From contig NZ_CP066784.1 in the NCBI RefSeq assembly GCF_028751195.1, forward strand, positions 2,480,001 to 2,544,000: a DNA stretch of 64,000 nt, written 5' to 3'. Position 1 is the first letter of the stretch. Every line of letters begins with the position of its first letter. Under the pieces are notes generated by a model. That model did not search any database. It worked only from the letters and a program-made list of their open reading frames with translations, and had not been told where the DNA came from. The DNA is from Alicyclobacillus sp. ALC3 (lineage in GTDB: Bacteria; Bacillota; Bacilli; Alicyclobacillales; Alicyclobacillaceae). The translations under genes and the position numbers were made by a program. Positions 41,963 to 49,920 of this stretch are shown here, in pieces.

Positions 41963-43008
41963 CCAAACACCTCATCGTACTCGTTGTTTGCACGCAGGTA
42001 GTCGTCCATACGACCAATGTCTAGCCAATACTCCCGAATCGGGAAGGTAGAGACGGGGAGGTCATTGGCCAGCAAGAGTTGCAGGAGTTCGGTCATGTCT
42101 GTGCATGTATCCTTTGGAATGTACCGCAAGACTGCGGGATCAAGCACGTAGACACCAGCATTAACGAAGACTCTCTGCGCTGGTTTTTCGACCAGCCGCC
42201 GCAGCCGATGGTCGTCAATCACAGTGACACCGTACGGGATGCGGTATGTGTATTCTCGTACGCAGACCGTGGCGATGCTGCGATTCTCCGCATGAAATTG
42301 CAACAGGTGGTCGAAGTTGACGCTGGTCAACAAGTCACCGTTAATGACGAGGAACGGGCTGTTCGGCGCCTCGGGGAGCAGCGACAGTGCACCGGCTGTT
42401 CCGAGTCGTTTGCGTTCCCGCAGATACTCGATGTTACTCCCCCACTTCTCACCGGTGCCAAAGTAATCCTCAATCATTTCCGCCTTATAGTTCACTGAGA
42501 AGAAAAATTGGCGAAACGAATGGTCGATGAGGGATTTTAAGATGGTCTCAAGAAGTGGCCTGGGTCCGACTTTGAGGAGGGGTTTTGGGCACTGGTCCGT
42601 GAGTGGTGCCAGCCGGGAGCCAAGGCCGCCAGCCATTACGATCGCCCAATTTGGGCGGGGGCGAGGGGGGAGAAAGTCTTCGAGCAGCGCTAGGCCAAGC
42701 ACGCGAGTCTCACTATCGACAACTGGAATACGGCGAAGACCGCGTTGGACCATGAGTACATATGCAGTCGATGCACAGTCTGCATCTCCAATCACGGTTG
42801 GACTGCGATTCATGACCGAAGCGACGGGGTCATCGAGGGAGGCATCGCGCAACAAGGCGCGCCGAATATCTCCATCAGTGATAGTCCCCTGCAACCGGGC
42901 GTCAGGGTCCACCACGAGCGCAATCTGCCGGGCGTCTTTGTCAATGACCTCGATAGCGCGACGTATCGACGTGGACGCGTCAACCAAAATTTCGCGGCAG
43001 TCTCGCAT
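41959..43008 (-). CDS. ptmE: CBS-domain nucleotidyltransferase, PtmE/LegX-like
   Basis: A 349-residue protein with two N-terminal CBS motifs (about 1-115: SIRRAIEVIDKDARQIALVVD, TITDGDIRRALL and RRIPVVDSETRVLG) and a C-terminal nucleotidyltransferase (VMAGGLGSRLAPLTDQCPKPLLKVG, VINGDLLTSVNFD, YWLDIGRMDDY). Homologues make GDP-glucosamine in the GDP-linked route to legionaminic acid. The ATG at 43008 follows GAGGGAGTGG; an upstream in-frame extension has none. First gene of the minus-strand operon. The CBS pair suggests nucleotide control of activity. Confidence 0.87.
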   Translation of the reverse strand: MRDCREILVDASTSIRRAIEVIDKDARQIALVVDPDARLQGTITDGDIRRALLRDASLDDPVASVMNRSPTVIGDADCASTAYVLMVQRGLRRIPVVDSETRVLGLALLEDFLPPRPRPNWAIVMAGGLGSRLAPLTDQCPKPLLKVGPRPLLETILKSLIDHSFRQFFFSVNYKAEMIEDYFGTGEKWGSNIEYLRERKRLGTAGALSLLPEAPNSPFLVINGDLLTSVNFDHLLQFHAENRSIATVCVREYTYRIPYGVTVIDDHRLRRLVEKPAQRVFVNAGVYVLDPAVLRYIPKDTCTDMTELLQLLLANDLPVSTFPIREYWLDIGRMDDYLRANNEYDEVFG

Positions 43009-43129
43009 CCCAACCACTCCCTCGTGTTCGTTGACCGGAGCTGAACCCGTGCCCAGATGATGCCGGTCCACCCGCGCACCCCTGTCTTGGCAAGGTGTCC
43101 TTCAGAGACAGGGGTGCAAATCAATTCGC

Positions 43130-43876
43130 TCATACGTGTCCTTGAGCAAAAGTTTGTAACGTGCTGCCAGCAGCGTTGGCTTTTTTGGAGGCGATGCGGG
43201 TGAAGGCTGTAAACTTACCAGGTGTAAACGTGAAAATTTTTCCAGCCGTGAGGGTTTCTACGTTGGAACCAGGGTCATCGTACCAGTTGGTACCATCGGC
43301 ACTGAGTTGAATTTTGGCGTTGACGTTCCCTGCGGCGCTTGAATTTCTGACCGTAAATGCGAAGGCGGACAACTGCAACACATTTTCCGTAAAGCCTGCG
43401 AAGTACGTTGCAGTCGACGAGACCACGTGTGTGGATTGTGTGCTGACCGTGGCGCGACCGCCGAGTTTCACGAAGGCAGCTGTTGAAGCGGTGGATTGGA
43501 CCAAGGTCATTCGCAGCAGAGAAGCTAGAGACTGGAACACGCGGGCGCGCAAATTGGATTGCGCCGTCTGCACAACGCCTGCTTGCAGCAGCGAGTGCAG
43601 GGACTGGAACACGCGGGCACGCAAATTGGATTGCGCGGTCTGCACAACGCCTGCTTGTAGCAGGGAGTGCAGAGACTGGAAGACCCGGGCGTGCAAATTC
43701 GATTGTGCAGTTTGCACGGCGCCTACCTGCATCAGCGAGTGCAGGGACTGGAAGACGCGGGCGCGCAGGTTGGTCTGCGCAGTTTGGAACACGCGTGCTT
43801 GTAGATTGGATTGCGACGTTTGAAAGACTTGACTTCGTAGCGTGGACGCGACTTCTGAAAATACCTTTGTTGACAC
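43130..43876 (-). CDS. 12-residue-repeat protein with C-terminal beta domain
   Basis: A 248-residue protein. Residues about 10-130 are tandem 12-mers alternating QTAQSNLRARVF and QSLHSLLQAGVV (24-residue, 72 bp super-repeats; the DNA period is exactly 72 at 43531, 43603, 43675 and 43747). Each 12-mer is amphipathic and rich in Gln, Ser, Asn and Thr. The C-terminal ~110 residues (FVKLGGRATVSTQSTHVVSSTATYF, LSAFAFTVRNSS, KIQLSADGTNWYDD, FTPGKFTAFTRI) are a beta-sandwich like DUF6385-type domains. No signal peptide. The start is either GTG 43876 (nine bases from AAGGGAG) or ATG 43885. It may be a surface or spore-layer protein. Confidence 0.7.
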   Translation of the reverse strand: MSTKVFSEVASTLRSQVFQTSQSNLQARVFQTAQTNLRARVFQSLHSLMQVGAVQTAQSNLHARVFQSLHSLLQAGVVQTAQSNLRARVFQSLHSLLQAGVVQTAQSNLRARVFQSLASLLRMTLVQSTASTAAFVKLGGRATVSTQSTHVVSSTATYFAGFTENVLQLSAFAFTVRNSSAAGNVNAKIQLSADGTNWYDDPGSNVETLTAGKIFTFTPGKFTAFTRIASKKANAAGSTLQTFAQGHV

Positions 43877-44023
43877 GGTTGTCATCTCCCTTGCAGTGAT
43901 GAAATCAAAATATGGTGGCTGTCCAAAAGATTGTAGGTGAATGGCTTGGGTATGTACCTGTTTTAGCGCGGATTGTGAGACGTCTGTCACGAAACATCAA
44001 AAAATGGGCGAAACACTGTAAGG

Positions 44024-44626
44024 TTAACCGACGGCTTGTGCCTGGAATACGATATGAAGTTTCGTTTGCTCGTCTGAGGAAGAGGAGCGATACAGTAAGC
44101 GCACATACTTTGAGAACAGCAAAGGGGTGACAATCACCACTTGATTGGCTGGTATCGTGATTGCGCCTTCGAGGTCCTCTGCGAGATTTTCGCAATCCGT
44201 GCCTACCTGGACCACGACTTTTGCGTTAGCAGAACCAAGGTTGTGGACCAGGTAGACATACTTTATGGCGTGGCTGACGTCCTGAAGCGGTAGGGGCGCA
44301 AAGTCATGGGTAGCCACGACGTTCCGCGTGTCCTCTCGGAATGTCACGTTGCCATGATGTGAATGGACGCCTGGACTTGTCAGCAGGCGTCCCTTGCGGT
44401 CCACGCGAACGGGAATCACGGTTCCGTGATACTTCCCAAAGACCTGTGCACGCTGAATGGGTGATGGCTTCGGTGCGTTGCATCGACGCCGTTGACGATG
44501 TCGATGGCAGGGGGAAGAGGTCTGCTTGTCAGACGAAACGTTGACTCGAACGCAGACCGTCTTCTTAATCGGGCACACCTCAACCTTGACCCACGGCCGA
44601 GTGGCTTGATGGCGTGTGGATGCCAA
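44024..44626 (-). CDS. DUF6385-like beta-domain protein with basic N-terminus
   Basis: A 200-residue protein whose C-terminal half (YVYLVHNLGSANAKVVVQVGTD, AITIPANQVVIVTPLLFSKYVRLLYRS, LHIVFQAQAVG) has the same strand plan as the neighbouring repeat protein (KIQLSADGTNWYDD) and as DUF6385-type proteins. The N-terminal part has a His/Arg/Cys cluster (SPCHRHRQRRRCN) and VEVCPIKKTVCVRVNV. The start is uncertain: TTG 44626 is six bases from AGGTGAG, GTG 44635 overlaps that site. It likely forms one unit with the repeat gene downstream on the minus strand. Confidence 0.65.
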   Translation of the reverse strand: MASTRHQATRPWVKVEVCPIKKTVCVRVNVSSDKQTSSPCHRHRQRRRCNAPKPSPIQRAQVFGKYHGTVIPVRVDRKGRLLTSPGVHSHHGNVTFREDTRNVVATHDFAPLPLQDVSHAIKYVYLVHNLGSANAKVVVQVGTDCENLAEDLEGAITIPANQVVIVTPLLFSKYVRLLYRSSSSDEQTKLHIVFQAQAVG

Positions 44627-44771
44627 TGCACTCACCTCATTGAAAATCAGCGTTCCATCAAAACTTCCACCATGCTATGGCCGGAGCGGGACAGAGGTAA
44701 CCACGGATGCCTAATTGGCGGGGACAAGTGAGTGGGAAGTTCCTGCTTTAAGGGTCGCAGGGCTGACCAGC

Positions 44772-44810
44772 ACGTGAGTCCACGTCCTCCAGGGAAGCGC
44801 AGACTCACGT
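44772..44810. repeat. Inverted repeat with 9 bp arms
   Basis: ACGTGAGTC (44772-44780) and GACTCACGT (44802-44810) are perfect arms with a 21-base loop. It lies between two minus-strand genes and may be a terminator stem or operator; there is no T run. Confidence 0.6.
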
Positions 44811-44826
44811 ACATCGTCAGTGTTTC

Positions 44827-44958
44827 TTATCTGTGGATCCTGCGAAGGGTGTGCACCGCGTACGCAATTGCTTGAGCAGCTGTCGTGTGACGCTGATCGA
44901 GCAGGCGCTGTCGGATGCGAAGCAAGTCTCTCTCCGCTGTGATGAGTCGACTAGGCAT
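44827..44958 (-). CDS. 43-residue helical peptide gene
   Basis: A short frame with a very strong ribosome site (AAAGGGGGGAAA, 4 bases before ATG). The product begins MPSRLITAERDLLRIRQRLL and continues as a basic amphipathic helix with RHTTAAQAIAYAVHTLRR. Length and composition resemble small helical spore or chaperone-like peptides, but I recognise no family. It lies upstream of the beta-domain gene on the same strand. Confidence 0.6.
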   Translation of the reverse strand: MPSRLITAERDLLRIRQRLLDQRHTTAAQAIAYAVHTLRRIHR

Positions 44959-45188
44959 TGAGTTTCCCCCCTTTCATTCGGTGTTCCAACCACCATACGT
45001 TTTCAGGAATTGAAAGTGTGGGACGAGTGGGTGTAGCGAGTCAGGAAATGGGCTCGAGTGTATAACGCAACGTCCACTGTTTGCAGCCCACGTGCCTAAT
45101 GGCTAAACCTCAGCGGGGCGGGCGTCCACTCGCTCCATCGAGGTGCAGTATATATTGCTAGTGGATTAAGCGGGAAGGGGGAAGTGCT

Positions 45189-45461
45189 GTGGAGCACGCT
45201 TCGGAGAACGAGCGGGCCAACCTAGAAGCTAGACTCCGCGGGTCTGTGGAAAATTGGTACGCATGGCTGACATCGAAACCGGATGTGTTGTTTTATGCAG
45301 AGGACGTACAAACCATGCAAAGACCTGTGGCTTATTTTCATCAGGCCAACGAGTGGTTGAGCCGGACGACGATGTTAAACGCTGACTGGTTTTTTCAACA
45401 AGGTTCGGATATCGTCATGAGCCGCTGGAAAAAGGGAGAATATGATGCCTATGACACCTGA
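45189..45461 (+). CDS. Small hypothetical protein upstream of maf
   Basis: A 90-residue helical, Trp/Tyr-rich protein (ENWYAWLTSK, QANEWLSRTTMLNADWFFQ, MSRWKKGEYDAYDT) starting at a GTG nine bases after AAGGGGGAAG. Its end overlaps the start of the next small gene by 20 bases, so it belongs to the maf transcript. Not recognised; small helical partners in this position could be export or glycosylation chaperones, but that is speculation. Confidence 0.65.
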   Translation: MEHASENERANLEARLRGSVENWYAWLTSKPDVLFYAEDVQTMQRPVAYFHQANEWLSRTTMLNADWFFQQGSDIVMSRWKKGEYDAYDT

Positions 45462-45756
45462 CACAGACGCGCTCGTCACCTCTATCGAAAAAGGTTGTGC
45501 TTCGTGGCGTCGGGGTGACGACTATGAAGGACTCGGGTACTTTCAGCAAGGGTGTCTGGTATGGCTTGACAAGTTGGATGTGGATGCGAGTGAAGGCGAC
45601 GGGAGCCTGTCGACGGATACGCTCTTCGCCCTAGTCCAGGGCTTGGAAAAGGTGTTGGACTGTCTTGCAAACCGGGACACAATCTATGCAACGGATGTCC
45701 TAGAGTATGAGGTATTGCCAGTCTTGCAGGCACAGAGGTGGTCAAACCATGGATAA
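45442..45756 (+). CDS. Small acidic hypothetical protein upstream of maf
   Basis: A 104-residue acidic helical protein (SIEKGCASWRRGDDYEGLGYFQQGCLVWLDKL, TLFALVQGLEKVLDCLANRDTIYATDVLEYEVLPVL). Starts at ATG 45442, 45445 or 45451 after AAAGGGAGAA. The four-helix-like spacing and acidic surface resemble FliS-type chaperones in style only; no family assigned. Overlaps the maf start by eight bases. Confidence 0.65.
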   Translation: MMPMTPDTDALVTSIEKGCASWRRGDDYEGLGYFQQGCLVWLDKLDVDASEGDGSLSTDTLFALVQGLEKVLDCLANRDTIYATDVLEYEVLPVLQAQRWSNHG

Positions 45757-47638
45757 TCCAATTCTGACTGACAACATCGACAGCCTGCCAGAACCTCTGA
45801 GAGGGATATTACGAAACTTTGAGTTTGCCAATGGAGCAGATGTGTCCACAGTGCTTGGGGAAAAAGGATGGCCTGTCGGTGTTGTGCGTGTGGGTGGCAA
45901 CGAGGTGCACACGAACAGTTTCGTTGACCCCTGGGTTGAGGCGCAGCACTGGGCAGAGACACTCGATTACAAAGACGTATTCGTTAGCTTTATCTATGGG
46001 TGCGGGTTCGGCTATCCGCTGTTAGAGTACGCAAAACGCAAAAAACTGTATACGGAGACTGTGGTCGTTGAACGCAACATCAGCTTGTTTTACGCCATGC
46101 TCACCCGGATTGACATGCGGCCAGTACTGACAAACCCCTCCATCCATTTTGTCGTTGGCGACCTTGAGCAGATTAAGACTCAACTCGCAGCCGTCATTAC
46201 GCCTGAGTTTCTGCTCCGAGCGACTAAACCGGCTGCATTTTTCACGTGGCTTGCGCACCGCAATCAGAAGCGAGAGTACCTGGATATCCACGAGTGGGTA
46301 TTGAATACCTTGGAATTACACTTAAGCAGTGTGGGGAACTCCGTTCACGACACCTTAGTTGGTATGTACAATACACTCGATAATGTCGATGTAATTCTCG
46401 ACAGTCCCCGATTGACAGACGTCCAACGATGCTTTGCGGGTCGCCCAGCTATCATTGTGTCGAATGGTCCATCCCTTGACCGGAATGCGGATTTGCTCAG
46501 TGAAGCCGTCGGCAAATCGATTCTACTGACAGCGGAATCGGCGTTGCGCCCGTGCTTGCGCAGAGGCATCATTCCGGACGGAATCTGCGTGACCGAGCGC
46601 ACCCCAAACGTGTACCATATCCACTTTGAACAAGAAGATATCCCTGAACAACTTGTGATGGTCGGACTCACTTTAATGGATCCGCGGATTCCCCGGACAT
46701 TTCCCGGCTCGTGGCTACCAGTGTTTCGTAGTGGAGAGTCGACGGGACGGTGGATTCAGCAGGCCATCGGGAGTGGTGAGGTCGGGCTCAACGGTGGCGG
46801 TTCGTCAGCGCACCTTGCGTTCGAGTTTGCTCTGTGGGTTGGCGCAAATCCCATCATTTTTGTCGGGCAAGATTTAGCGTTCGGACCCGACCAGCAGACC
46901 CACAGCCAGTTATCCGCTTACTCCGAAGACTACTTAGCCGACCAAGTTCGGCTGTTGCAGTCGCAGCCCGCGTTCGAGGTCAAGGGGGTCGACGGCGGTT
47001 ACGTCAGAACAACGAAAATATGGTACGAGTTTAAAACCTGGTTTGAACAACGGATTCGTCAACACCCGGATACCCGTTTTATCGACGCCACAGAGGGAGG
47101 TGCGTATATCGAAGGAACGGAGTTGATGACACTGCGGGAGGCCATTGACCATTTTTGTGTGGAGCCCCTGCAGAACGATTTACGCTCTTGTCTGCCTATG
47201 CCCGTACAAGGTGGTACTGAACGAGCACGGGCGTATCAAAATCTGTTGGCGCAAAGTGTGGAAATCCGAGACAAATTTCGGAGTCTTGCACAGCGGGCCG
47301 AGGCAGACATCCGTGACTGCGCGATGGTTGAACGGGCATGTGCGCTGCACGAAAGACACTCTGGAGTTGAACTGCCAGCGTTTGTGGAATCTTTGTTCCA
47401 GAAAATCACGAACGCGTTTCGAGTCTATGCGGTGGATGAAGACGTGGTGCCGTTCACTCAGCAACTGATCTTTGCGACACACAAGCGTATCAACGACATC
47501 GGCGAGGTCGACTCAGTGGAACGGCTGAGACAAGTCGCGCGATTACAGCGTCAAATGTTTGAGTACCTGAAAAAAAACTGTAGCTTAGTGGCGGAACACT
47601 TCGATTTGGCGAGAGAGCGCTTGGTGAAGCGCTCATGA
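45749..47638 (+). CDS. Motility-associated factor (Maf)-type glycosyltransferase, DUF115
   Basis: A 629-residue protein of the Maf family, which moves nonulosonic acids (pseudaminic or legionaminic) onto flagellin Ser/Thr. The N-terminal part has DYKDVFVSFIYGCGFGYPLLEYA and VVVERNISLFYAML. The central DUF115/MptE-like core has PAIIVSNGPSLDRNADLL, DGICVTERTPNVYH, LNGGGSSAHLAFEFALWVGAN and IFVGQDLAFGPDQQTHS. The C-terminal 130 residues are helical. The ATG at 45749 follows GAGGTGG. The CMP-legionaminic genes to its left are the obvious donor source. No flagellin gene is in the window. Confidence 0.87.
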   Translation: MDNPILTDNIDSLPEPLRGILRNFEFANGADVSTVLGEKGWPVGVVRVGGNEVHTNSFVDPWVEAQHWAETLDYKDVFVSFIYGCGFGYPLLEYAKRKKLYTETVVVERNISLFYAMLTRIDMRPVLTNPSIHFVVGDLEQIKTQLAAVITPEFLLRATKPAAFFTWLAHRNQKREYLDIHEWVLNTLELHLSSVGNSVHDTLVGMYNTLDNVDVILDSPRLTDVQRCFAGRPAIIVSNGPSLDRNADLLSEAVGKSILLTAESALRPCLRRGIIPDGICVTERTPNVYHIHFEQEDIPEQLVMVGLTLMDPRIPRTFPGSWLPVFRSGESTGRWIQQAIGSGEVGLNGGGSSAHLAFEFALWVGANPIIFVGQDLAFGPDQQTHSQLSAYSEDYLADQVRLLQSQPAFEVKGVDGGYVRTTKIWYEFKTWFEQRIRQHPDTRFIDATEGGAYIEGTELMTLREAIDHFCVEPLQNDLRSCLPMPVQGGTERARAYQNLLAQSVEIRDKFRSLAQRAEADIRDCAMVERACALHERHSGVELPAFVESLFQKITNAFRVYAVDEDVVPFTQQLIFATHKRINDIGEVDSVERLRQVARLQRQMFEYLKKNCSLVAEHFDLARERLVKRS

Positions 47639-47803
47639 AGGCAGAGTCGACGAATCGGAACAGAGGCCGTTGAATCTGTCTTGTTCGCGTAGCTCAGGTT
47701 CGAAGGCGTGGTTTAACGTACACACTATGCCTGCACGTGCCCACCTATGGGCGTCTGTATACGATGATGATAGCAGGTGTAAGCGGGGAGAGAGTCGTTC
47801 AAT

Positions 47804-48508
47804 ATGATAAATTCAACGGGAGACTATACAGTACGGTCCGACAGTGACCTACTCACCTTTATGCACATTCCAAAAACAGGTGGAACAACACTGACAAACA
47901 TCATGTGCCAACAATATCAAAGTAATGTGAAGTACAGTTCGATGAAGTATGGTGCGGAACCTTCTGGTGTCGTGAACCTATTGGCTGAACTAAACTGTGC
48001 AGAAACACTTTCAGGTCATTTTGCCTACGGGGTGCATCGCTACATTCCGAGACAATGCAGTTATGTCACCATACTGCGGAATCCAATCGAGCAGGTTGTG
48101 TCGTGGTTTCACGTTCGCAACAAGAGCCCATTCTACGATCCATACGAGGACCCGATTGAAGCCTATGTCGAAGACCCCCGACTTGAACACGAGAACTTAT
48201 GCATTCAGACTCGATTTGTGTCTGGAAACATGACTATGCCCAATCTGGAGGATGCGAAGTACAACTTAAAACACGGTGTGGAAGTATGCGCTATCCTGGA
48301 ACGGTTCGATCCGTCGCTTGACCTTCTAAGACGTGAGTTTGGCTGGCAGTACGTCAAGTATCAAAGGGCGAATGTAAATCCAGACCGGCCGTTGATAGCG
48401 AGTCTCTCGAAAAGCACAGTCGCAAAAATCAGCAAGAAGTACGAGATGGACATGGAACTCTACCAGTACGCAACCCAACTGCTTTTGGAAAAGCTCCGTG
48501 ATCTGTAA
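47804..48508 (+). CDS. Sulfotransferase family protein
   Basis: A 234-residue protein with the PAPS 5'-phosphosulfate loop FMHIPKTGGTTLTNIM (HIPKTGGT at 21-28) and the 3'-phosphate-binding YVTILRNPIEQVVSWF. It is like the sulfotransferase-2 and Stf0-like families that sulfate glycans. The ATG follows GGGGAGAGAG. It stands alone between maf and the GDP-mannose genes, so the target is probably a sugar of the same glycan. PAPS-making genes are not in the window. Confidence 0.8.
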   Translation: MINSTGDYTVRSDSDLLTFMHIPKTGGTTLTNIMCQQYQSNVKYSSMKYGAEPSGVVNLLAELNCAETLSGHFAYGVHRYIPRQCSYVTILRNPIEQVVSWFHVRNKSPFYDPYEDPIEAYVEDPRLEHENLCIQTRFVSGNMTMPNLEDAKYNLKHGVEVCAILERFDPSLDLLRREFGWQYVKYQRANVNPDRPLIASLSKSTVAKISKKYEMDMELYQYATQLLLEKLRDL

Positions 48509-48852
48509 CCGTTCATCGTGGCATGAATGATGTGCCTCGGGGATGCTGGTTGAATCAGGCGCGGAGCCGAATCGGACCTTGGGCTGCAAGGTCACCGTCG
48601 GTGCCAACCGTACCCCATCTCCCCACTTTGCGGATAGCGCGATCAGAAGCTACCGATGGACTACCCGGAATGAACCACATGAACGTACACGACAGTTCCT
48701 GTCTTCGAGCATACGTGGCAGAACTGTGGGCGCGCATGAATTCAAGCATGACCCGTTGACAAAGAAATTAAACAGCCGCCTTAGACCGTGAGACCTAAGG
48801 CGGAACACATCTTTCGCCGCTGGACGGTTTTTCAGTGGTGGTTCTAGCCGAG
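48509..48852. other. Intergenic region with a convergent hairpin
   Basis: No gene supported. At 48776-48803 CCGCCTTAG and CTAAGGCGG form a 9 bp stem with a 10-base loop, followed 11 bases later by CTTT. It sits between the converging sulfotransferase and manC genes and may serve as a terminator for either. Confidence 0.6.
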
Positions 48853-49920
48853 TCAGAGATAGTTGTCGTAATTCCGCTCAGAAAGAAAATCGACGAGTTG
48901 CTTTAACTGGTCTTCGTGGTCTCGACTGCATACGAGCAGCGTGTCCCCTGTCTGTACGACGATGAGGTCATCGACACCGAACAAAGCGACTAAACCGCGT
49001 TCGCTCTCGACCAAACACCGATGGGACTCATGCATCACCACAGGTGCTTCGTCTTGGGTTCTGCGAGAGGAGAGCGTTTCGATGAAGGAACTCCATGTGC
49101 CTAGGTCGGTCCATTTGAATGTTGCAGGAACCATGTAGATGTCGGTTGTCCTTTCAACAAGGGTATATTCGAAGGACTGTTTTGGTTGTTGAATGTACCA
49201 CTGTCTCAACGATTCATCGTCAAGTTCCTGCCAATGCGGAGTCAGTCTGGTTATCTCACGATACGTTGTTGGAAGATGAACTTGAACCAGTTCTTCTAGG
49301 GTCGAAAGTTTCCAGATGAAGATGCCTGAATTCCAATAGATACTGTTGTCCTGCATGTATTGACGCGCGGTTTCAAGGTCCGGCTTTTCAACGAATTGAT
49401 GCACTTTGAAGCCCTGCCCCACAGTTTGCGTTCGTGTTTGAATGTAACCATAATGAGTCGACGGATACGTCGTTGGTACTCCGATGGTTACTGTGCCACC
49501 CGTGTCCGCAGCCAATTCAGTCGCGTTCTCTAGGCATTGCACGAAACTTACCGTGTCCTGAATGTACGCGTCGGTGGGCAAGATGACGATGACATCATCC
49601 GCTGCAATGCCCAGGACGTGTGATGATAACAGGATGTAGGCAAGCGAAGCCGTCGTGCTGTGTTGACAGGGTTCGATTATGATGTGGTCGACGTTTACAG
49701 CAGGAATTTGCTCTCGCACGTGCTGTGCATATTCTGGTGTAGTGACAACATATAGATGTTCCAGATGGACGAACGTCGATAGTCGGTCCACGGTTTGTTG
49801 CAACAGTGTCTTGTGCCCTGTGATTGGCATAAACTGCTTTGGCAATGTCTTTCGGCTCTTTGGCCAGAGTCTGGTACCCTTCCCGCCAGCCATCAGCAGT
49901 ACCCTTACAGATTTAGTCAT
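48853..49920 (-). CDS. manC: Mannose-1-phosphate guanylyltransferase
   Basis: A 355-residue enzyme making GDP-mannose from mannose-1-phosphate and GTP. Pyrophosphorylase motif LLMAGGKGTRLWPKSRKTLPKQF, the FVEKPDLETA sugar-binding motif and IYWNSGIFIWK are intact; the length fits the single-domain form without the isomerase half. The ATG at 49920 overlaps the upstream gene by eight bases. GDP-mannose feeds the 4,6-dehydratase and aminotransferase genes nearby. Confidence 0.92.
   Translation of the reverse strand: MTKSVRVLLMAGGKGTRLWPKSRKTLPKQFMPITGHKTLLQQTVDRLSTFVHLEHLYVVTTPEYAQHVREQIPAVNVDHIIIEPCQHSTTASLAYILLSSHVLGIAADDVIVILPTDAYIQDTVSFVQCLENATELAADTGGTVTIGVPTTYPSTHYGYIQTRTQTVGQGFKVHQFVEKPDLETARQYMQDNSIYWNSGIFIWKLSTLEELVQVHLPTTYREITRLTPHWQELDDESLRQWYIQQPKQSFEYTLVERTTDIYMVPATFKWTDLGTWSSFIETLSSRRTQDEAPVVMHESHRCLVESERGLVALFGVDDLIVVQTGDTLLVCSRDHEDQLKQLVDFLSERNYDNYL

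Noticed and set aside
43130..43876. Phage tail fibre or secreted toxin
   Set aside because: There are no phage, secretion or immunity genes nearby, and the beta domain resembles that of the adjacent protein. A structural surface role fits the context better.
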